DNA of 64,000 bases from Phytophthora colocasiae (GCA_018806915.1 JAGKQI010000105.1:496001-560000); one strand, 5' to 3'; shown: positions 10,582-25,600, counted from the first letter of the stretch. The notes: a model not told the origin generated them from the sequence alone. Numbers and translations are program-made.

Positions 10582-12173
10582 TTAGTTGCGTTTCTTCTTC
10601 TTGCCACGACGTTCACGGCCCTTTTGTGCGTTGGGGTTCATGCGACCATAGCCCACTTGAATACCAGTCTGCTTCTCAGCCTTCACGCCTAAGTCGTGTG
10701 CTACATTCTCGCCGAACGCGCTCTGCATGACCTTCTTGTGCTGACGCTGGCGTTGACCCCAGATGCCGACCAGGAGCTGGTCCTCACGCAGCAGCAGATC
10801 GCCATTGCGGCCTCCCTTGGGCTTGGGTAACGAGAACTTGGTACCTGAAAGCTTGGTGGGGCGATTCGCCCGTGTGTAGAACGTCATATGACCGTCGCGG
10901 TCGAGGCTGTAGGAGACGCGCTCCATCGTGCTGTTGCCGCACTTGGGGCAGAACATGCGGTCCATCTCGGTAGACGTCGTGAAGCAGGCGATGCAACGCA
11001 GGATCCACTGTTTCACACGCTTGATGATCATTCCCTCGGTGGACAGCAGACGCAAACCGATCTGCAGCATGACATTCTGCATGGAAAAATCTGTGGTGAT
11101 GCAGGCCACCGGCAGTCGCGACGAAATCTCCTCCAGTCCTTTACCGTCGCCAAATGGAGACGCAGTGAACTTAGCGAAGTTGTCGTTGGTGATCCAGTTC
11201 TTCCCGTCGTCCTCAGCCGCTCCAGCATTGCTCGAAGCTGCGAAGCCGCCCATAATGCGCGACTTGACGTCAGCGTTACGGATTTCCTCGCTGATCACGT
11301 GCTCAACAACTGGTTCAGCACTCTCTTCCTCGTCAACAGGTTCCTCCGTCTTCTCGTGAATGAATGAGCATCCGTCGCCAAACTTGCATCCTTCAGGGGT
11401 GTTGAAGAAGCGGCACGGAATGTCCACCTTCTTCTTGGGTGCTTCAGCACCTTCCTCTACATTGGCACCAGCTGCCTCGTCGTGTGTGAATCTGCACTCG
11501 CCTCCATATTTGCATCCCATGGCAGTTCCGAAGTACTTGCACGGAATGTTGGTCTGCGAACCACCTACGATTTTGCCATTGGCTGCACGGGTGACTGTCT
11601 GGGATAGCTCAGGACTGGTACGCAAGTGTTCCTCGCCATTGGCCTCGACCTCGAGCTGGTACGACAGTGCCATGACGCGCAAATCTGTGAGGGAAAGGTA
11701 CGTGAAGTCTCCAGTCTTGCGGGAGAAGTTGACCACAGCCTTCATAGCTTCGGCAGATGGCTCACGAGTCCGTAGAGTGAACGGTAGACGCTCCAGAATA
11801 GCTCGTGACTTCTTGTCACGAATTTCATCCAGCACATCAGGAACAGTCCAGAAGTTCTGAAAACAGGAGAAAAAGTATGACCCGCAGTTAGTTTTCCGTC
11901 GCAATTTCGACTAGAGATCGACCAACATCTCTACTTTATAATACACAAACGTACTTCAGCCAAAACGGCCAGGTTCGTGCCTTTGATGATGGCACCGGAA
12001 TCGATGACAAGATGCAGAACCTTCTTGTTTGTCGTCTGTACAGGAGCAGGAGCCGCCGGAGCTGCTGCAGCTGCTGCATACGAGAAAGCAGGAGTGTTGG
12101 TCTCTTCGCTCGCCTTGGGGCTCATCGTGGCGGCCTCCAGCGCCGTCGTCACCTGCTCAACTTGGTCCGTCAT
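10582..12173 (-). CDS. NOB1: NOB1 endonuclease (20S pre-rRNA D-site cleavage) with two inserted CCCH fingers
   Basis: Exon 1 is 12173-11955, the intron 11954-11857 (GTACGT/CAG), and exon 2 is 11856-10582; 497 aa. The PIN domain starts at about residue 50 (LHLVIDSGAII, the catalytic Asp block; then FWTVPDVLDEIRDKKSR). The NOB1 zinc ribbon is near residue 345 (CIACFTTSTEMDRMFCPKCG), followed by the conserved GTKFSLPKPKGG region and a basic tail. Family role: final cleavage of 18S rRNA in pre-40S particles. Odd: two C-x8-C-x5-C-x3-H fingers (about residues 179-198 and 221-240) lie between PIN and ribbon; yeast and human NOB1 lack them. A 73-residue Ala/Pro-rich start precedes PIN. The gene is divergent from V-ATPase A. 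Confidence 0.92.
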
Positions 12174-12471
12174 AGTTGATACGCGAAATGGCTGCAACGT
12201 CTTGATGCCAACCAAAGTGCAATCATTTTTGTCCAATAGTAATATTACTGTATTTTGGCGAATGAAATGAGTGTATGGGATGGATCTCAACGACCAACTG
12301 GATCTATACATGGGGAAACTGCTATTATTTCACCCGATTTTAAACATATAAAACTTGACACCCCTAGTTCGCTTGAAGCCCAGTTGGTCGTGGTCCTCTC
12401 TTCACATACCAAACGCAAGTGAAAGATCTTGAGCCAAAAGTCAATTGGGAAGATCTCGCTAGTGAAGAGCC
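12174..12471. promoter_or_regulatory. Shared divergent promoter region of NOB1 and V-ATPase subunit A
   Basis: 298 bp separate the start codons of two head-to-head housekeeping genes. Both promoters must lie here or overlap neighbouring transcribed sequence. I see no individual element that I can name with confidence. Confidence 0.55.
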
Positions 12472-14512
12472 ATGGCGCACGTGTTCGGCGACAATGAGAA
12501 GGAGTCCGACTTCGGCTACGTGTACAAGGTCTCTGGTCCCTGTACGTAGCTCTTCCCCTGTCTAATTCCTTCCTCTCGGAGCTGCAATTCAAGCAGAATA
12601 AAAAAGAGATTCTATATTCCGCATTGACATTGTTAACTTAATTACTTGTTTTCTAGTGGTGATTGCCGAGAATATGCATGGCGCTGCCATGTACGAGCTG
12701 GTACGCTATCTAATGAGCTTGAAGCGGTACTTGTAGCTGCAGAATTGACCGAGTTCTGATGGATTTCAGGTCCGTGTGGGGCATGACAAGCTCGTGGGTG
12801 AAATCATCAAGCTGGAGAACACCAACGCTTCTATTCAAGTGTACGAGGACACGTCTGGACTGACAGTGGGCGACCCAGTGGAGCGTCGCAAGCAGCCGCT
12901 ATCCGTGGAGCTCGGACCTGGCATTGTGGACAACATTTTCGACGGTATTCAACGTCCGTTGCACGCTATTAGCGACCTGGCAAAGGACGTCTACATCCCT
13001 CGTGGTGTGGATGTGGCTTCGCTGAGTGCCGACAAGAAATGGCGCTACAAGCCTGTGAACTTCCGTGAGGGAGACCCGATCTCCGGCGGTGACATCTTCG
13101 GTTTGGTGCATGAGAACGACATCTTGCACTCGCACAAGATCATGTGCCCACCCAATGTCTTCGGTACTGTGGTGAAGATCTACGGATCTGGCACGGACAA
13201 CAACGAGCAGTTTACGCTCAGGGACACGGTGTTGGAGGTGCGTGATGACACGACTGGAGTCACCCACAAGCTCGGACTTTCGCACATGTGGCCCGTGCGT
13301 AAACCCCGTCCGGTGGCTGAGAAGCTGGCTGGTAATGTGGCATTGACTACTGGTCAACGTATCATCGACGCACTCTTCCCGTCTGTGCTGGGTGGAACGT
13401 GCGCTGTGCCTGGTGCTTTCGGTTGCGGCAAGACGGTCATTTCGCAGGCGCTGTCCAAGCACTCCAATTCGGACGCTATTGTGTATGTGGGATGTGGAGA
13501 GCGTGGTAACGAGATGGCTGAAGTGCTGAACGATTTCCCTGAACTGACTATGACGGTGAACGATCGCGAGGTGCCTATCATGAAGCGTACGACCTTGGTG
13601 GCCAACACCAGTAACATGCCCGTGGCTGCCCGCGAGGCCTCGATTTACACGGGTATCACGCTGGCCGAGTACTTCCGTGACCAGGGCATGAACGTGTCGA
13701 TGATGGCTGACTCCACGAGTCGTTGGGCTGAGGCTCTGCGTGAAATCTCTGGTCGTCTGGGTGAAATGCCTGCTGATAGCGGTTACCCGGCCTACCTGGG
13801 TGCTCGTCTGGCTGCTTTCTACGAGCGTGCCGGTCGTGTGGCATGTCTTGGTAGCCCCAAGCGTGAGGGAAGTGTCACAGTCGTTGGTGCCGTGTCGCCT
13901 CCCGGTGGTGACTTCTCGGACCCTGTGACGGCTGCTACTCTGAGTATTGTGCAGGTCTTCTGGGGTCTCGACAAGAAGCTGGCCCAACGTAAACACTTCC
14001 CGTCCGTGAACTGGCTTATCAGTTACACTAAGTACATGCGTGTGCTGGAGCCGTTCTTCAACAAGATCGACCCAGAGTACTCGACGCTGCGTACCAAGTG
14101 CCAGGAGATCTTGCAGAAGGAGGACAATCTGACGGAGATCGTGCAGCTGGTCGGCAAGGAATCATTGTCAGAGGATCAGAAGGTGATCATGGAGGTGGCC
14201 AAGATCATTCGTGAGGATTTCCTGCAGCAGAACGCCTTCTCGGACTACGACTTCACCTGTCCGCTGGTGAAGAGTGTGGGCATGCTACGGTCGATTATCC
14301 TGTTCTACAACTTGAGTCAGAAGGCCATCGCGGACTCACCGCCCGATGCCAAGGTGACGTGGGCACAGATCAAGACGTCAATGAACCCAGTGCTGCAGAA
14401 GATCATCCAGACCAAGTTCCAGCTGCCGAAACAGCCAGAGGCAGAGCTCAAGGCCTTCTTCAACGGCCTGGACGAGGAGGTGGAGCAGGCGTTCCAGACG
14501 CTTTCGGACTAA
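12472..14512 (+). CDS. V-type H+-ATPase catalytic subunit A, three exons
   Basis: Exons 12472-12541, 12657-12700 and 12770-14512 join in frame to 618 aa, the usual length (about 617). Walker A GAFGCGKT is at 13411-13434 (about residue 252). Other family blocks are [11 protein letters not shown], the [15 protein letters not shown] region, and [21 protein letters not shown]. Role: ATP-hydrolysing subunit of the V1 head that acidifies vacuoles, endosomes and contractile vacuoles. Codon use is strongly GC3-biased and synonymous positions are constrained, which leaves a long but meaningless antisense frame (12899-13996). No lesions. Confidence 0.97.
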
Positions 14513-14779
14513 GTGTGCAGGATCGTCATGGGGGAAGTATTGAGGTGCTCTTTGATATTGAAGCATCAGTGTTGGCACACCTATGATTCGTTTATTCTCT
14601 TGAAAATCTGAGACATCTGATTCGTCATAATCCTGTCGACCATTCTGATTCGCCATTTTTGACCCACCCCCTCAAAACAAGTCAGACGTTACGTCGAGCA
14701 GGTCGGAGCATTCGGCTTCTTCTCCCGCCTCAAGACTCGAAGCTCTTGGGGCTTTGCAGCGCCGAATCCAAGTGTTATC

Positions 14780-17405
<2,626 letters not shown>

Positions 17406-17799
17406 AAAACGCAGTGAATCTAATGTCCATCAGAGAAAAACATGTAATGCATTGTGCAGTCAATTTGTCCTTTGTTACATGTACAAAGTCCCAGCCAGTC
17501 TTCTGAACGAAATGCCATACAGAAGAAAGATACTTCGACTTCATTGAAAACAAAACAACAAAGCTAGCAAAACACTTGTAGCACAGCTTCTCAAAACACT
17601 TTGGCCTCCTCGTCGCCATTCTCCTCTTCATCTCCTAGAGCAAGCCACAGCCACTTGGACTTCTTCTTGCCTTTGGCAAGTCCCAGAGTGTTGGTCAAAC
17701 TTCAACTTTAGTCACTTTTTTAAATGATTCACTTTAGTGTCTAGTAGTATAATTTGTATTATCGTCCAATGAGATTTTAACAGGTAGCATTTCTGCATC
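17406..17799. other. Intergenic; possible C-terminal exon remnant on the minus strand
   Basis: Between PPEF and ALG8. On the minus strand, about 17705-17591 reads TNTLGLAKGKKKSKWLWLAL then an acidic end and a TGA. It looks like a protein C-terminus, but stops lie directly upstream and no acceptor was evident. Probably a gene remnant in PPEF 3' sequence. Confidence 0.3.
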
Positions 17800-19524
17800 A
17801 TGGCGACTCGAGCAGCTACGCGGCGACTCAAGCAGCGTCTGGACGCGCCTCTCGTGGCTCTTTTCCTCGTCTCTGTGTCTCTGAAGCTTCTCCTACTCCC
17901 GTCCTATACCAGTACCGACTTTGAAGTTCATCGGAACTGGCTCAGCCTCACACATGAGCTCCCACGACACAAATGGTACCACGAAGCCACCAGTGAATGG
18001 ACATTGGACTACCCACCTTTCTTCGCTTATTTTGAGTACATTTTGAGCTTCTTCGCTGCTATGTGGGACGAAGATGTGCTCGTTATCAGCTCTACTCCGG
18101 TGTTTTCACCGTCTATTCTACTATTTCAGCGTCTCAGTGTCATTATCTCGGACGTAGTGCTGTTCTACGCTTTACACGCCTACTGCTCGTCCTGGCCTAC
18201 TGTCACAACAACAGAGTGGGCATTCTCCCAGGCTAAGAGACTGGCAATTATGCTGATCACAGTGCTGGATGCTGGATTGCTCTACGTGGACCATATTCAC
18301 TTCCAGTACAATGGAATGCTACTGGGACTACTGATCCTGTCGGCCACCAAGTTCAGATTGCAGCAGGATCTACAAGGAGCCTTATTGTACGCTGTTCTAC
18401 TCATGTTCAAGCACATTTACCTGTATGCAGCGCCGCTCTACTTCATTTACCTGTTGGGACACTACTGTTACGTGAAGAAGCCCGACACTGAGTCGTCCGA
18501 CAGTGATGAGGATACTAAAGGGAAGCTGCTGAGGAAGAGATCGATCTCCAGTACCGACGTCCATGAGACAATTCAGGATTTACACGACGGTAAGGTGGTG
18601 TTTTCAGTCTTGAACTTTATCAAGCTTGGAGTGATGGTGCTCGCTGTCTTCGCATTCGCGTTCGGAAGTATCTTGTGGAAACACGATGACCCAATTGCCG
18701 GTATGAAGCAGATTCTATCGAGGTTGTTCCCTGTACAGAGAGGTCTGTGCCATGCGTACTGGGCACCAAACGTCTGGGCGCTCTATGCATTCCTGGACAA
18801 GGTGCTGGTGATTCTTGGATTTCCTGCGTCAACTGAAGGCGTCGCACTCATGAGTGGAGGACTCGTACAGGAGGCGAGCTTTGCGGTATTACCCGCAGTG
18901 TCGCCTCTAGTATGCGCTGTGCTGACGTTTGCCATGATGACGCCGGTGCTTCGGAGTATTTGGAAGTATCCAGACTCCTCGCTTTTCACCAGTGCGCTTG
19001 CTTACTGCATGCTGTGCTCGTTCCTGTTGGGGTATCACGTGCATGAGAAGGCAATTCTCCAAGTGACGCTACCGATGGCGCTGATGGCTGCTGACAGTGT
19101 TGCCAGTATGCGGTTGTACCGGTTTGCATCTGGGGTGGCGACCATCTCGCTGTTTCCGTTGCTCTTCACGCCTGCCGAGCAGGGATCGAAAGTATTGCTG
19201 GGCTCTTGTCATGCTCTACTAGCTGAAGTCGTTCTGGTGCCACTGCTCAAGCATTCATTGAAGGAGCGGCACATTAAAGCAACAGCTGTGGGGATGTCTA
19301 TCTTTGAGAAGGTGTTCCTTGCTGGACTGGCAGGTCTTGCCTTGTTGGCTGCTGTATTCCCGTATCTACCACATATTGGCGGTCGATATCCGTTCCTCCC
19401 GCTCATGTTGATCTCGGTGGCCTGTGCGATCGGAAATTTGTACCTATGGGGCTTTACAGTGACGCAACACTTCCGAAAACTGGATGCTGTGAAATACTAC
19501 CTCGATGCTCAAAGACCGAAGTGA
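17800..19524 (+). CDS. ALG8: ALG8-like dolichyl-P-glucose glucosyltransferase (GT57)
   Basis: Single exon, 574 aa, with about a dozen hydrophobic segments. The luminal loop after TM1 has the family signature: LPSYTSTDFEVHRNW (about 32-46) and SEWTLDYPPFFAYFEY (about 65-80), then DHIHFQYNGML. ALG8 adds the second glucose to the lipid-linked oligosaccharide in the ER membrane before N-glycosylation. The close relative ALG6 is the main alternative; the spacing of LDYPPF and FQYNG fits ALG8 better. A GTGAGT directly at the stop could be a donor for a short extra exon, so the last residues are uncertain. Confidence 0.88.
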   Translation: MATRAATRRLKQRLDAPLVALFLVSVSLKLLLLPSYTSTDFEVHRNWLSLTHELPRHKWYHEATSEWTLDYPPFFAYFEYILSFFAAMWDEDVLVISSTPVFSPSILLFQRLSVIISDVVLFYALHAYCSSWPTVTTTEWAFSQAKRLAIMLITVLDAGLLYVDHIHFQYNGMLLGLLILSATKFRLQQDLQGALLYAVLLMFKHIYLYAAPLYFIYLLGHYCYVKKPDTESSDSDEDTKGKLLRKRSISSTDVHETIQDLHDGKVVFSVLNFIKLGVMVLAVFAFAFGSILWKHDDPIAGMKQILSRLFPVQRGLCHAYWAPNVWALYAFLDKVLVILGFPASTEGVALMSGGLVQEASFAVLPAVSPLVCAVLTFAMMTPVLRSIWKYPDSSLFTSALAYCMLCSFLLGYHVHEKAILQVTLPMALMAADSVASMRLYRFASGVATISLFPLLFTPAEQGSKVLLGSCHALLAEVVLVPLLKHSLKERHIKATAVGMSIFEKVFLAGLAGLALLAAVFPYLPHIGGRYPFLPLMLISVACAIGNLYLWGFTVTQHFRKLDAVKYYLDAQRPK

Positions 19525-19663
19525 GTTTTCATGTGTGTTTCTACTGGACACTAACGAAATGCCATAGATTTGTTGTTTCCTTGTTTATTTTTTTGTTGTT
19601 TGTCTTCACTTACACGCACGAGTAAATGTTAGCCAGCCAGCGGATGGCAAACCTTACCACTCT

Positions 19664-21346
19664 CTACGACAGCTTGCCAAGTTGCTGTTTCTTCTTGATA
19701 GAATTCATGGCGTGGAAGACTCCAGAATCCACAAGACCAAGGATAGTGAACACACCACCAATGACTGCACACAAATGCGTGATGAAGTGGTAAAACGGGA
19801 TGTTGTCTGTCGTCACCTGCACCACCAGCGGTGAGATATCAAAAGTGAAAAGTGCGGACGGCGTCTTGTCCTCGTACTGCGTCGTCGTCGCTGAGAACTC
19901 GTACGAGCGCTGCTGCAGATGCGTCTTCCGGGAGTTGTCCTGGTTGTCAAAGCCAACAACCTGCAAGAATAAAGGCATCATGTCAGTAACAAGCCATTGT
20001 ACACCACTAACGTCGTACAGGCTCCACTTACGTTCAAGAAGTGAGCGACGGTGACGTTCTCGCTCTCGATAGTGTAGATTTTCCTGTCTAACGGATAGCG
20101 GTTGGACGGCGCCGCGAGGATTTGGTTGCCTCCAGTGAACAGGTTCTCCGTACGTCGCACTTGGCCGAAAGAGAAATGGTTCACCACATGGGAAACATCG
20201 ATAGCTTGTGCATTGAATGACACGTCGTCGGAGCGTGCAGTGAATACCAGCATGCCCGGGACACGGTTCACACCGATACTTCCCGAAATCTCGCATCCTT
20301 CCGAAGCTCCAGTCTGTACCGTGTTAGAGGGACGGCGTTTCTTGAAGTCGATGCCCTCCAGGTTCTCCTCGTTCACACGTACCGGCAGCGGGAGACCAAG
20401 ACGGTCGTTGTTAACGTTCACCTCTTCAGCAAAATCGGCATCCGGCTCAAGACGACGGAAGAAGAGGTCCAGGAACTGCAGTAGGTGCTCGGCCTTGCGT
20501 GGTCCGTTGTAGATGTAGCGCGTGGACGTGCTTCCGTACATGTAAATCAACATGGACGGGAATGCCCGGATGTGCGCACGACGACAAAGCCACACAGCGT
20601 CCGGATCTGTGCAGTCTACAGAGGCCATGCGCACCATCTCACTGTACTCTGGGTGGTCCGGCAGTTGAGCTGCAGCGCGTTCCCACTCGGGGTGGAGCTG
20701 ATGGCAAAACGGACACCACGGAGCGTAAAAGTTCACCAAAACTAACTCGTACTTGGCCATAAAGTCGTCAAAATTCTTGGACGTCAACGGTGTCGAGTAG
20801 TGAACGTTGGCTCCCTGTGTGTCTCGGTGGACGCCACCCCAAACTGGAATTCCCTTCTCATGGTTGTCAATCACAACTTCTTCTAGACGCTGCACCTGAT
20901 TAGAAGAACGGTCGGCTGCCAATCGAAAGTGTCGGATATGACGCGTGAGGTTCGTGAAGCGCTGGCCCATGTGGTCCTCCAGGTCGACGCTAGCAACGGA
21001 ACACGGGACGTTGAGCAGACTGACGTTGAAATTTACACGTAGTCGGTCTTCCTGGTGCTCATCCATGACGACGGTAGTCTTGGTACTTTGCATTCTATAA
21101 GCCTCCCAATGGGTGAGCAGTAATAGGCCCATTGCGGCGAAGGATAGCAGCGAGAAGAAGCTACCAGTGTACGTGTGCACCTGCAGGTCTTCGGGCACAT
21201 GTCTAGTGAAAAGTAGAGGGAATTACGAGACCAGAATTATATGAGAAGAATTGCAAAAAGAAGGAGGATAAAGAGGCGCTGCTTAATGCGCTGGAGAAGC
21301 TGGAGGGGACGAGTAACACGCACCGGAAGAAGTCGAACTTCGCCAT
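19664..21346 (-). CDS. PDI-like protein with ERGIC-N/thioredoxin/ERV41-46-type domains, three exons
   Basis: Exon 1 is 21346-21324 (only 23 bp), exon 2 is 21202-20032 and exon 3 is 19960-19664; 496 aa in frame. Order: cytosolic start MAKFDFFRHVPEDLQVHTYT, TM1 (about 20-42), ERGIC-N-like luminal part with NVSLLNVPCSVAS, thioredoxin domain with WCPFCHQLHPEW, then a COPII-coated ERV domain (GCEISGSIGVNRVPG) and TM2 near the end. This is the arrangement of plant PDIL5-3/5-4. Expected role: redox-active ER/Golgi cargo receptor or oxidoreductase. The C-terminal KKKQQLGKLS is basic but not a classical KKxx signal. Confidence 0.88.
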
Positions 21347-21535
21347 TATTGCTCGTCGAGCTGCCACGTCGACGATTGCGAAGTGCGTAAACAGCTGGTG
21401 AATCGTGATGCAATTTCAACCAATAAGTGAGAACAAAGAAAGCGATTGGTGAAAATTGTGTTGCTTTGTTTAGTGGACCGCCTTCTATTCTGCGAGGAGA
21501 ATAATAGTCCGAATTAGTCCGAATTGGTCTGCTCG

Positions 21536-21778
21536 TTAGAGTGTACGCTTGCACTTGCCCTTGTGCTTCACCCTCAACGAGTGGTTGAGGCACCGACCGA
21601 CCTTGAAGAGACACTGGTTGGCGTAGGTGACTCCATCCGAGCCGCAGATTGGAATAAACTCGCGCGTGCAGAGTGTGGGGCACTTGCGTTCAGGGTCGAC
21701 TTGCGATTCTTGGATTAAAGCCGAAACACTAATCAGCTGTAGTAGCACCAGCAAAACAACGATCGCCAGCTTGTTCAT
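21536..21778 (-). CDS. Secreted Kazal-type protease inhibitor (EPI-like)
   Basis: 80 aa. A 20-residue hydrophobic signal peptide starts at the ATG at 21778. One Kazal domain follows with six Cys in family spacing, including the CGSDGVTY core. The residue at the usual P1 site (second after the second Cys) appears to be Arg, which would favour trypsin-like targets; many oomycete EPI domains have Asp there. Family role: apoplastic inhibition of serine proteases. A second, diverged copy lies 0.5 kb away on the same strand. Short size and the intact frame support a real gene. Confidence 0.88.
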   Translation of the reverse strand: MNKLAIVVLLVLLQLISVSALIQESQVDPERKCPTLCTREFIPICGSDGVTYANQCLFKVGRCLNHSLRVKHKGKCKRTL

Positions 21779-22297
21779 CGTGGTCTGCGCTGTTGGAAGA
21801 CAAAAAAGAAAGTGTGTGGTGAGGTCGACAGGATCACAAGTTGTGAATACCAACATAGTGATGGGACGACACGTAATCTCATGTGAAGCTCTTTGTTTAC
21901 GGTACAGTTGAAGAGATACAGCGACGGTGATGCATCCACAACGTTACAATTAGCTCCGTTTACTTTCAGAGCCAAGTCCAGTTTTCTCCATGTTGTTGCA
22001 CCTTGCAATCATCACCAATGGCAATGAATTACTACACTGCAAGTTTGCTCAAGGTGTTTTTACGTATAAGTACTGTAAGTACGTATTGCTACAAGCTCGT
22101 TGTGATTCCTCTAACATTTAGAGTTTGGAGTGATCACAATTCATCAATAGGGGCGTTGTGCCACGTAACTTGCTTGAAAAGAAGAAGATAAATCTTTGGA
22201 GATAAGCACACGTTTACAAAATTGAGCATCTTGACTCAGTCTTTTATCTACATGTAGAGCACCACCCGTCTGGCAAATGAACACTTCTTGATTTCCA
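21779..22297. other. Intergenic between the two Kazal genes
   Basis: About 520 bp, AT-rich, including the upstream region of the first Kazal gene. No gene, RNA or repeat recognised. Confidence 0.5.
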
Positions 22298-22564
22298 CTA
22301 GTGGTTCTTGGTGCATTTACCGTCGTAAGCCTTGGTAATAGTCGAGTTTTCGCAGGTAGCAAAGTCCATCAGACAGTCGTTGCCGTACGTGTGGCCGTCC
22401 GTGCCGCAAACAGGCATAAAGTCGCGCTCGCAGCCGTCGTCACACTCCTTGGTACTGCGCTGCTTCGTCACCTTCATGTGCAGAGAGGCTTCCTCCACCT
22501 CGGAGTGTGCCCAGACGCCCGAGAGCGCCACTACGAGCGTCGCGAAGAGCGCCACCTTGTTCAT
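22298..22564 (-). CDS. Secreted Kazal-type protease inhibitor (EPI-like), second copy
   Basis: 88 aa. Signal peptide about residues 1-19 (MNKVALFATLVVALSGVWA). A short acidic/basic linker leads to one Kazal domain with six Cys and the CGTDGHTYGNDC core. P1 also appears to be Arg. It shares the MNK start and domain layout with the copy at 21536-21778, so a tandem duplication followed by divergence is likely. Confidence 0.9.
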   Translation of the reverse strand: MNKVALFATLVVALSGVWAHSEVEEASLHMKVTKQRSTKECDDGCERDFMPVCGTDGHTYGNDCLMDFATCENSTITKAYDGKCTKNH

Positions 22565-22694
22565 TATTGTTGAGAGTCAGAAAGTTTTGAACTGAATTCT
22601 GTGCATAAATATCTCGGATAGACAAATAATGTGCAGACTATTATTTGGTCTAGTCTATATTACTTATTTTAGTCCTAGAAGTTGAAGTTTTTGT

Positions 22695-25600
22695 TCACGT
22701 TGAAATACAAGCGACTAAAGCGTCCAAGGTTTTAACGAGCATGTCAGGAGCAATTGCATACACCTCATCATGAATTCCAGCGCCACAGAGGAGGTATTTT
22801 TCAGATTGGAGACAGTCGTCGACAATAATTCGAGTGGCCTGTTGCTCCCTCAAGCCAATTGGTCCTAGACATCCTCGCGAGTAGCCGAATACCCGAACGA
22901 GTGTCTCTTGATCAGCCAAGTAAATATCATCTGGGTCTGCTTCCAGTACTGTTCCAAGGGCTTGCATATCAATTGATCGATCCAAAGGCAGCACAGCCAC
23001 TGCATGCCTAGGGACATTCACCCGTTTCCCGTTCCGAATGACCAGAGCAATACTCTTCACCATTAAACCTTCCTGTTCGCAATCACCACATTTCAGGAAT
23101 CGAATCTCCAGTTCCAGAGCCTCTAGTGCAGCTTTCACGTGTTGCTTATCAAGCGGTTGCGATGCAGATTCGATCGTCCATGAAGGGGACAAGCGTAGAT
23201 TGGCGTCGAAGCTCTTCATAAATTCTCGGACGGATTCACTTGCAGAGCAGTTATCAACTTCAGAATTGGTAAACGTGACGTCAGCTAGCAGGTGCCAGGA
23301 AAGTTGTTGAACAGCATATGCGTCTTTGGCTGCATATTCAATCTGACTAGTGGACAGTGGACGACTGCCCCAGTCCGAACACTGCTGCTCCTTGTCCACC
23401 GTTTCACCAAAACAGGTACTGTACAGTTTTGACAACCCCCAATGTTTAGCTGGAACATGTCGAAACAGCGCAAGTTTTTTCAGTTCCAGTAGCAGCGCAG
23501 AATTGTTTGTGTCGTCGAAAAGTATTTTCAGTTGTGGGAAGGAATTCTTGATTCTCTGAATGTCGCTGGATACACAAAAGCCGATCAGCAGGAGATGTGA
23601 TGTGGACCTCCAGATGAAGCTTAAAGGTGCTGCTGCTTCAGTCTCGAGAACTTGAACGTCAATCACGTACACGACATCTCCAACCGCAAGTTGGTAAATG
23701 CTTAAACCTTCTTGATCGTCTGTTACTCCTTCACTTTGCTCTTTCATCAGGAATTGAGGTCTCCACTCACAGTCAATTCCAACGATCATCTTCCGAGCAA
23801 CTTCTTGTGCATCATCTTCTGAATGAACGGTGGACTCTTGCTCTATCAGATGTTGAAGAACCTTCTCAATCCCTTCCAGAGAATCGACATATTGCCACTT
23901 CAATCCAAGGCAATTCTTCTGATTCAAAGAACGATTCTTCACATGTTCGATAGGATCCCCACAAGCGTTTATCGAAGTCTCATCAGGTGCTACGTAGCCG
24001 TTGTTTTGCGTCGTCAATTCCAGAGTTGAAACTCCAGTCTTCTGTAGTCTCTTCAGAGCTTTCGTCATGTTCAAAAGTGAAAGGGTTTTGAAGAGAGACT
24101 GCAACATGTTGGGATCCTGTGTCACGACAGCAAGGCGTTCGGCGCTTTGCCAATCGCTCTGGCCGACGAATGCAGTGAAAACACTTCGAACTTTTGGCCC
24201 CAGTTCAAACAGTCGAAAGACACGAATCACTTCGACCACGACAGCATTCCAACGAGGATTACGAGCAGCAAGTAGCTTGTCGATGAAGCTTAGGATACTG
24301 TTTTTCTCTGAATTTGTCCACTGCGTTCTGTCCAGAACACTTAAAGTTAAATCGATGGCTCGAAGAATGAGGTTGAGGAACTCCCAGCGATCAGAAACAC
24401 TAGCAACTTGAGTAAATAGTTTCACCCATTGCGAGCACTCTTGTACGGAGGAACTGGTAAAACCTTTTGTAGATTTTAACCCGTCGAACACGTCCAGTAA
24501 CAGGTAACCCACCCGTCGAGAATGCTTCGAATCATCGTCACCAAGGACAAGAGACTCGAGACTTAAACAGAGAAACACAGAGTCATCCCAAGCGACAACG
24601 TCCGAGTTCTGTCGTTTCCACAGAAGGAGCTCTCTCGTTGATCTCTTCAATTCAGCGTGATTAAACAGCAGCTCACCAGCACTTAGTACTGAAACAAGTT
24701 CCAGGCAAAGTTCACGTGGCCCAACACTTGCAGGGTCAGCAAATGAATGTTGCTTCCGGTCCTGAGTAATGGCTTCACCTGTATCTGGCTTAATGAAACC
24801 CTCCTCGGTACAATCTTCGCGTCGAATTCCGTACTCCCTCTCCGTTTCTCCATTTCTTTTCAGTGTACGTCGGAAACGAACAGGCTCATGACATAAAGGA
24901 GAAGGATCCCAACACTTTGGATCGAGAATGAAACCTCGAGAGAGCTCGAACCAGAGATGAACGTCCTTCGAACAAGGAACGATTTCTGCCACTAGCAATG
25001 GCATGGCTACTCCTCCACTTTTGTTCGTCTCTGATACTGAAGCCTTTTGAAAATGATCTCGTACGAATATCAACAGTTCGTCAACTGAAAGAGCTGTCAC
25101 GTCTGGAATCTCAAACCTGTTGTCTCCCTCAACATACACTTGACCAGAGTCTCCGTCCTCAATTGCGACGACTGGACACAGCCAGTGGAGTTTGGGAAGA
25201 ACCACAAATCGACTCTCACCGATTTCTGCCACATTGTTCGCTCGGACTTTTGCAGGTAAATCCGTCACCACGTCAGTTGTCCACCACCCGCGCAAGTGAT
25301 CAGCGGCGATACTTGGATTCGTTGAGGCCTGAAAATCAGGCCGTTTGACAGGATTTCGGTGGAAACACCAGTCATGAGCTCTCGTCGTCTCAGAAGTTGA
25401 TACAAAATGGTATAGCGGTTCGAACAGGTATCCTCTCAAGACAATATAAGACTGAACAGTGTCGCTATAGTTTTCCTCCAGCCACAGTCGTACACTTTCA
25501 CCACGTCGCATCGCCAGCTTTCGCTCGACCTCCTGCACTCTCCAGGCCAGATTTTCTCCAAGGTGAGGCCCCACATACTGCTCCAGTGGGATAAAGTCGC

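Noticed and set aside
12899..13996. 365-codon minus-strand frame inside V-ATPase A
   Set aside because: Antisense shadow of a strongly codon-biased gene; His/Thr/Arg-rich, no start context or homology.
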